DNA from: Piper betle | Lineage: Eukaryota; Streptophyta; Magnoliopsida; Piperales; Piperaceae | Assembly: GCA_033002965.1 (NCBI GenBank) | Contig: JAURVB010013145.1 | Location: forward strand, 62,001-126,000 | Length of the DNA stretch: 64,000 nt | Direction: 5' to 3' | Part shown: in pieces, positions 57,720 through 64,000 of the stretch | Position numbering within the stretch: the first letter of the stretch is position 1 | How the letters are laid out: each line of letters opens with the position of its first letter | Position numbers and translations under genes: made by a program | Notes under the pieces: generated by a model | Databases searched by the model: none | What the model saw: only the letters and a program-made list of their open reading frames with translations | Told to the model about the DNA's origin: nothing

Positions 57720-59073
57720 TAACATAACACATGTTTAGAATTTGTAGCATTAACATAGCTGTTCTTTTGCCACCTAAGTACTGTGACAGGTGTTATATAA
57801 TGTGAGTGAGTAAGTTTTTATGTATGAATATGAATTTGTTGTGCTTGTGTGCCGACCTTTTTAAAATAAGTCATCCTTGTTGACAACTTTGTCAGGCTTA
57901 TCTGAAGTATATTAAGATTTCTTGTGGGTAACATAATACTCATTTACTAGTTTGTAATACTGGTAGTTATTTCAGGCTGGTAATCAAACTTATCTAATTA
58001 CTGGCATTTTTCCTATATATATACAGGTGAGATCCCGTAGCGTTGGTTGGCAAAGGTGCATGGAGTGGAGACTCAGTGGTGGTGGCGGGCGCCCTTTGCT
58101 ATTCATTATATATTTGGATTGTATTTTGTGGTGGCGGGGGCCTTGTGCTATTGATTATATATTTGGATTGTATTGTCTTGTGGGCATGAACCCTAAACTT
58201 GATTATGAACTATTTATGAATTAGATTGGGTCAATGATATGATGTTTGCATTTGAATGTTTAAATTATTATTGATCATTATAGTTGTAGAGTGAATAAAC
58301 TTTGGGGCGAAGACTAACAGTCGTCTGAGGATGTATAAGTTTTAGAGTCTTGGAACATGACGATGAGTAACTTTAGGTACACAAAACATATTTGGTTGTA
58401 GTTGTGTGTGTGCAAAGAAACGTGAGCAGGAGGAGCATACGGTTCATACAACGCAAAGATCCGACATGAAGACTGGGTGTTAGGGTATGATGCCCTAACA
58501 TCAAATGATGCCTTTGCGTAATTTTATTCTTGGGGGGTATGTAAAATAGGTAATCATGACCTAGTATTAAATTTATTGCAACTCATCTACATTAACTAAT
58601 TGAGATTCCTAATCTAATCACTAAAACTAAATATATGAACCGGTGAACTCAACGTCTTAGCAGCATCGGGGCGTTGCCTTCGTGTAGCTCGAAGTGGTCA
58701 TCGCATTAGAAAATCACCCACTTAGTCACAGAGGAGGTGTTGTCCCTCTTGTAGCTTAGTGTGCTCATTCCAGAGCTCAAAATTTAAGATATGTCCTATG
58801 TAGTATGATTCGACATGTATTATATGTCTCGTGTGTAGTCCATTTTATGCCTCCTTAAAGATTGAGATCTACATATATAAAACTCTATGTGGTAGTCAAA
58901 CAACTAATTTTTTGAATTATAATATAATGATTTAGTCCGCTCTTCAGGCCGAATGAGTGTTACACCTAGTAAGTGATTAAATATTGATGATTTAGCAAAA
59001 AAAGTTCGACCACATTTTAACTGAATAACGTGATAAACTCGGACACATCATTAAGGTACTTTAACATCATTTT

Positions 59074-62000
59074 TGCAACACCCCAATCCGGTTTACTCTT
59101 AACCCAGACTACAAAGGATCAAACTACTCGTAAACTGATTAATTTGGTTGACCCAAAACCTAAACGGCTACGACATAACCCTCTCGACGTCTCAAGATGG
59201 AGCACGCCGCTAATGCGCAAACAATATATGAATGAGATGTAAAACCCTAGCAGGATATTACGTGAATGTTATGATGATAGCCACACACAAAAATAATTTA
59301 AATAGCAACAAAATTTCCAAAAATCCTGGAATAAGACAGATAGAGTCTCCCCTAAAAGTGCAATAAGGGGACGACCTGTTAAAAACACGGCACATTATAG
59401 GGTATATATATAAAACCATAATGCACACCACAATAGGAATTAAGCAACAACACATCTTGTAATTGGGTCTAGCCCACCTGCAATTCATACTCAGGTCATT
59501 TGGTTCTTTTTTCACTTCAGCATCGCACATCATTAAAGCTTTTCTCAAAACATTTCCAAACATTTGCAAAACAAGACATACGAGCCTCACAAACATATGC
59601 ATATATATACACAACCATATCTATCCACAATCATCATACAATCACATCACATCTTACGCAAAAGTCGACGTGGCGCCAGGTATGTGTGTGCAATGCAAGC
59701 GCTAATCCTTCATCAAGGCCGGCATACACCATTCATCATCCTCACCTACATATAGTAGAAAAATGTCATCAATGGGTGTCACTGGTTCGGAAATAACTAA
59801 TATCAAACTGGAACATGAGAGCAAACTCTCATGGAAAGCAAACAATTATATATCTTCCTCAAGAACTCTCATAGGGCTACTAAAGAGGAGCCATTGAGCA
59901 GCTGACTCAACAGCATCCTGATCTATCTGGTACTGTGCCGCTCTCGACACTTCTTTTTCAGTACTTCACGTAAAAATTTTATCCTAAGCCCTCTCCAAAC
60001 CTCCATATTACTCCTAGCCTTGAGCACGTAGGCCGAGTACTCTCAGGCATGTGCCTTTAGTACCCTTTGAATCACAAGTCTGGACATGCACTGTACTTAA
60101 CAGTACCCGTAAACCTCTACGTTCTCCGGGTGCGAGGAGCTCAAACGTAGAGTTGTCAGGATCCCTCGGGAATGGAACAGGCAGCTCACTAATCCAGAGC
60201 CCGCTTTGATTGGCACGACATCCACTCATGGCACGTGCAAGTCGATTCATCTTCTCTTGTCTCACTGAAAACTCGATAAAACTATTTATAGGGCTAGGTT
60301 GGGATTTATTATAATAGGCCCGAAGGCAACTTGAGGTGGATCTTATTTTCGAAAACAAGCTCAAGGGATCTCATCCTCGAGGGTTATTAATTCCGAAAAC
60401 AATTGACCAGATGACCCGTATTAGGTGGGGTCCGATAAATCATCCACCTGACACGTCCTACAATCAATAAATCAAATCACCGATAGAGTAGAGCAATAAA
60501 ACCTGAGAAGCGTGTCCTAACGGACCTATCAGAAGCTCCAAGCGCAGTCTCGTACCTAGACAGCGAGCTCTTGCAACAAACCTACATGAACATAATTATT
60601 TACTAACGCCCATACATATATGATGCACGCCTATATAACTAATATATCCACATGCATACAATAATCTAATCAAACATGACAATCATCTCAACAATCACAC
60701 TACATCTCTAATTGTCAAGCAAGTTAATAATTTTATGATTTCATACGTTACTTATTACCTAGCACTTTTAATGCCAATTTCAAAACATACCTATTCTAAT
60801 TAGGTGACAATGGTTTAATCAATTTAATCCGTTTAACATAATACTAGCATGCAAAACCTAAATCATGCAAATTCATAAATTAACTAGCTAACACGCATTT
60901 CATTAACTATTCAGTTGTTTACTAACAATTTCATTAGTGAGCATTTACATCACACAACACAATCTACGCTAATCATAACATGTTTATCATAATTTACGAT
61001 TAATTAAACTAAAATCATGAAGTTAATAAAATTAATTCCAATATGCTACCATGACCACAACATGCATATAATAATACTAAAAAGAAGGAAAAACCACCTC
61101 GCGATCGGCGCTGAAATCGGTGCCAACAGACGAAGGCGAGTGAGAGGTCGAGCCGGCAGTTTTCGGCGACTGTCGCCGGCAGAGCAATCGGAGGTAAGGG
61201 TTAGCATCGTCTCGGCGAGCTTGACCCAATGGTGGTGACGACAAGGGCAGCCGCGGCGGCGATGGCCACCGACGGCGGCGTCGAGTTCGGTCGGGGTGGT
61301 CGGTCGCTCCGATCAGACCCATGGTCGGCCTCGACGGCGGTGCTAGGTAAGGGGGAAAGGTAGGGGAAGTCGAGGGAAGAGCTTCGACGTCACGGCGATG
61401 GCGGTCCGATGCAGACGGCGGCGGAATCAGCGTCGGGAATGGCCGTGAAATCGAGGGCGATTTCCGGCATCACGACAGCTAGGCGGTGGTCGGGCGTGGT
61501 CGAGGCGGCAAGGCGACGGAACGGCCGGGCTGGGCTGCGTCGATCGGCGGCGAGGTGGCGTCGACGGCGGTGGCAAAAAGTCAAGGGCGGCGGCTAGGGT
61601 TGAGGGTGGTGAAGACGTCGGGGTTTGGGGAAGGAAGATGAGAAATATAAGAGTGGTAAACTTGTAAATAAAACTTGACTTGATACCGGCTCGAGTGAAG
61701 AATAATAACTAACTCGGAATAAATCCCAGAAAAATTTGGAAAAATCCCATAAAATCAAACAAAACAACACAACATCCAAATGACATGTCGTATAACTAAT
61801 AACCCACTCGAATACCATCTAACGCGTCCTAATGCGTTATTCGGCCTAAACTAATTCTACGGTCACAACATGAAAAAAAATAACATTAACTGTATACTCT
61901 CATATCTACTGATAACTTAGTCTGCTGATGCGTATCTGACGCTATCATCGATACTTGGGTATACATGAACCCTCATAGCACGTGCACACGGTCGGCCTCG

Positions 62001-62098
62001 GCCCCGCACACGTGTTCTGAAAGCTGAACTGACTCGAACCACGGTTAAACCGACCGGCTAACGACTATAAAACCCTGACTCGAGTCGCGGGTTTTACA
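59074..62098 (-). mobile_element. Solo LTR of the LARD-like family
   Basis: Starts TGCAACACCCC and ends GGGTTTTACA. Perfect target duplication ATTTT (59069-59073 and 62099-62103). 3025 bp, homologous along its length to 4006-6934 but clearly diverged. It has the same GC-rich U3 block (61080-61640) and a TATA box at 60283-60290 on minus. Confidence 0.93.
60283..60290 (-). promoter_or_regulatory. TATA box of LARD-like solo LTR
   Basis: The minus strand reads CCCTATAAATAG, about 1.8 kb from the LTR start. Confidence 0.55.
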
Positions 62099-62103
62099 AT
62101 TTT

Positions 62104-62810
62104 CCTAAAAGTAAATATCACTTCAACTTTTGAAGATGTGTTTGAATTTGCCTTTGACATCAAATTAAAATTTAATCTAACTTTAATCACATGATCTATA
62201 TTTAACTATTTATTAATAATATTTTTATTTATTTAATACATGAATAAGTTAGCAAAAGGATACAAGAAGATATTTTTCTTTGACATGTTTGAGTTTTTTC
62301 CTAATATCAAGTTAAAATATAGTACAATATCAATAGCATGAGCAATATTTAACTATTTGTTCAACGGTGTTGTTGTTCAACGGTGTTAGAAGCCATTAGG
62401 TGTCATTGACCATTTTCTAAAGACAATGAGTGAAAGTGATCATTTTTGAAAAGAGGGGATGTAAGTGATTCTTTGCCTAAAAGTAGGGGGTAAGTGAATT
62501 TTACTCTTTACTAATCCTCACCTAAATATCAAACAATATGCCGCTTATGTTAGGAATACATCAAGATTTAATATATAAATGCTTATTTAATAATGCGATA
62601 GATTATAATCATGTGATATCTTAGAGATAATACTTTGATTATATAGGTAGATCTTAATTACATGACGAAATAGTCTATAGTAATTTAATTTATTTTTAAA
62701 TTTTTATTATATTTTAATTAGTTAATATTGAGGCACTTTAACTAAGAGGATAGATAATAAAGAGTGATAAAAGTATATAGAGATTGCTTGGCCTCGGCTA
62801 TAGCTGGCCA
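62104..62810. other. AT-rich intergenic DNA
   Basis: No gene. A short direct repeat GTTCAACGGTGTT lies near 62360-62395. Confidence 0.5.
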
Positions 62811-63706
62811 ACCATGGTTGCATAAATCGGAATCGGAATCGGAATCGGTTTTCCAGTGAATCGGAATCGGATCGGAATCGGTCTGAATCGGCCAGGAATC
62901 GGTTCGATTGAATCGGTCCAAATTAATTTAATCAGTTATATATAATAGTTTGACAATTTATAATATAAATATATTAAAATTAAGATGATGTTATTTTGAT
63001 ATTATTCTGTGTATTATAGTTTTTGATATTTTTAAATATTTTTAAGATTTTTTTTAAATTGTTTCGAATTAATTACTTATTTTTAACTCGAGTTAGACTC
63101 TGAGTCAACTTTAATTACAAAGAATGCCACCGTGCGATTTTTACCCCCGCCGTGCCGCTGGACATGCCCGGTCGGCAGCGAGTCTCGCGGCGGCGATGTC
63201 GGCAGCCCAGGCCGGACGAGGCGTCGGCGGCCCGGAGCCGGCGGCGGAGTCGGCGAGCGATTCGTGCGTGCCCGATTCGGTCCGGCCCACGGGTGGGCGG
63301 CGACGTTGCGAGGTCGGCGGCGAGGTCGGCAGCCCGGTCGGCGGCGAGCGCGGAGTCGGGGCCGCACGGCGGAGGCGGAGACCGGCGGGCGGCGGGCGGA
63401 CCGAGCGGCGGCGGTGTCGGGGGAGCGGGTTTGATTTTAGGTTTTAAAATCCAAATTGCCATTTTACCCATGCTTAAATAATTTAATAAAAATCATACCT
63501 AGGGTATTTTGGTAATTTCCTAAAAAACCGATTCCGATTTAAATCGGCCGATTCGATTCCGATTCGTCGGTGGAATCGGCCGAACTCGGCCGATTCCGGA
63601 GCTCGGTCCGAGGGCACTCGATCGGGCCCGAAATCGGGTCGGCGCGACGCCGATCCGATTGAATCGGCCGATTCCCACGGAATCGGCCGATTTCTCCAAC
63701 GTGGCT
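62811..63706. repeat. AATCGG-rich element with imperfect terminal inverted repeats
   Basis: The left edge CCATGGTTGCATAAATCGG pairs imperfectly with the reverse complement of the right edge (CCACGTTGGAGAAATCGG). Subterminal arrays of AATCGG lie at 62826-62920 and 63526-63690. The middle (63120-63430) is very GC-rich (CGGCGG runs). This layout recalls non-autonomous DNA transposons, but I could not find a clean target duplication. Overlapping ORFs in the GC-rich core are composition artefacts. Confidence 0.5.
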
Positions 63707-64000
63707 GCAACACTCACCAACGGGCTGATGGGTAAGCAAATATGGGTATTTCCATTTTCACCTTTCCACTCAGCCCTCTCTTTCAGCCCAATGCCGCCTT
63801 CCCTTTCCCTGTGAGTCAGATCGTTGCCTTTCAACATCGTCAGATGAAAGCCATCAAAAGATTCAGACAAGAACTTTCAGATGACAATCTCGATTCCACA
63901 CCCAACAGTTGAAGCGTTTAGTTTTGCTACCCTCTCGTGGACTTCTGATAACTTCCTTAATTCCTTTGTTGCATAAAAGGTTGCAGCTTTTTCACTTTTT
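63707..64000. other. Non-repetitive end of window
   Basis: Balanced composition with a pyrimidine-rich stretch (63750-63810). It could be the 5' region of a gene beyond the window, but nothing here proves it. Confidence 0.3.

Larger units (their letters stand above)
55325..58964 (+). repeat. Gypsy-type LTR, copy 2, with N2 inserted
   Basis: Aligns with 28480-30659 on both sides of N2 and ends GTGTTACA. No primer site follows, so it is a solo LTR or a 3' LTR. It contains private tandem duplications of 72 bp (57576-57719) and 49 bp (58082-58179) that copy 1 lacks. Confidence 0.65.

Noticed and set aside
28480..58964. The two gypsy-type LTR copies as the pair of one 30-kb element
   Set aside because: They share orientation, and TTACA is followed by CCTAGTAAGT at 58965 while the same ten bases occur at 28497. 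However, that string aligns inside the LTR of copy 1, copy divergence is high, and unrelated DNA lies between. Probably chance.
63083..63481. Overlapping GC-rich ORFs
   Set aside because: Five frames are open at once over the CGG-rich core of the AATCGG element. No start context or family similarity.

Overview
This is plant nuclear DNA. The evidence is spliced genes with GT-AG introns, a complete Ty1/copia retrotransposon, several families of LTR elements with plant-type primer sites (initiator Met tRNA complement), and TRIM elements. The species cannot be told from the sequence. The window is a retrotransposon-dominated stretch around one small gene island. All identities and boundaries below were read by eye.

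Layout. 1-6934: a non-coding LARD-like LTR element on the minus strand, cut by the window start. 6935-8198: an AATCGG-rich repeat remnant and unique DNA. 8199-13706: a young, full-length copia element with one uninterrupted polyprotein. 14358-18290: an LTR element carrying a patchwork of copia and gypsy pol debris. 18291-19680: AT-rich and CGAGC-rich repeats. 19915-24085: the gene island, with a six-exon Jagunal-like membrane protein gene on plus and a convergent two-exon THA8-like PPR gene on minus. 24086-27391: AT-rich DNA.

27392-58964 is a nest of insertions. A gypsy-type LTR (ending 30659) is followed by an internal region that received solo LTR N3 (31075-36707), which itself received element E (32346-36607, gag with stops). 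Next come TRIM 2, a copia solo LTR (38514-39123), an unidentified two-exon gene fragment (39698-40114), solo LTR A and TRIM 3. An 11-kb decayed minus-strand element F (43684-54841) holds solo LTR B (containing a five-LTR TRIM tandem array), solo LTR N1 and TRIM 6. A second gypsy-type LTR copy (about 55325-58964) holds N2. 59074-62098 is a solo LTR of the LARD-like family, and 62811-63706 is an AATCGG-rich inverted-repeat element.

Target-site duplications that I could read and that fix boundaries: copia CTTCT; copia solo CTAGC; chimeric element ACATA; LARD solo ATTTT; N1 CTTCC; N3 ATAGA; E GATTC; B GTGGC; TRIM array ATAAA; TRIM 3 AAAAG. The only genes likely to serve the host are the two in the island. 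The copia polyprotein is the only apparently intact mobile-element gene and may supply enzymes to some of the non-autonomous copies, though nothing in the window proves that.
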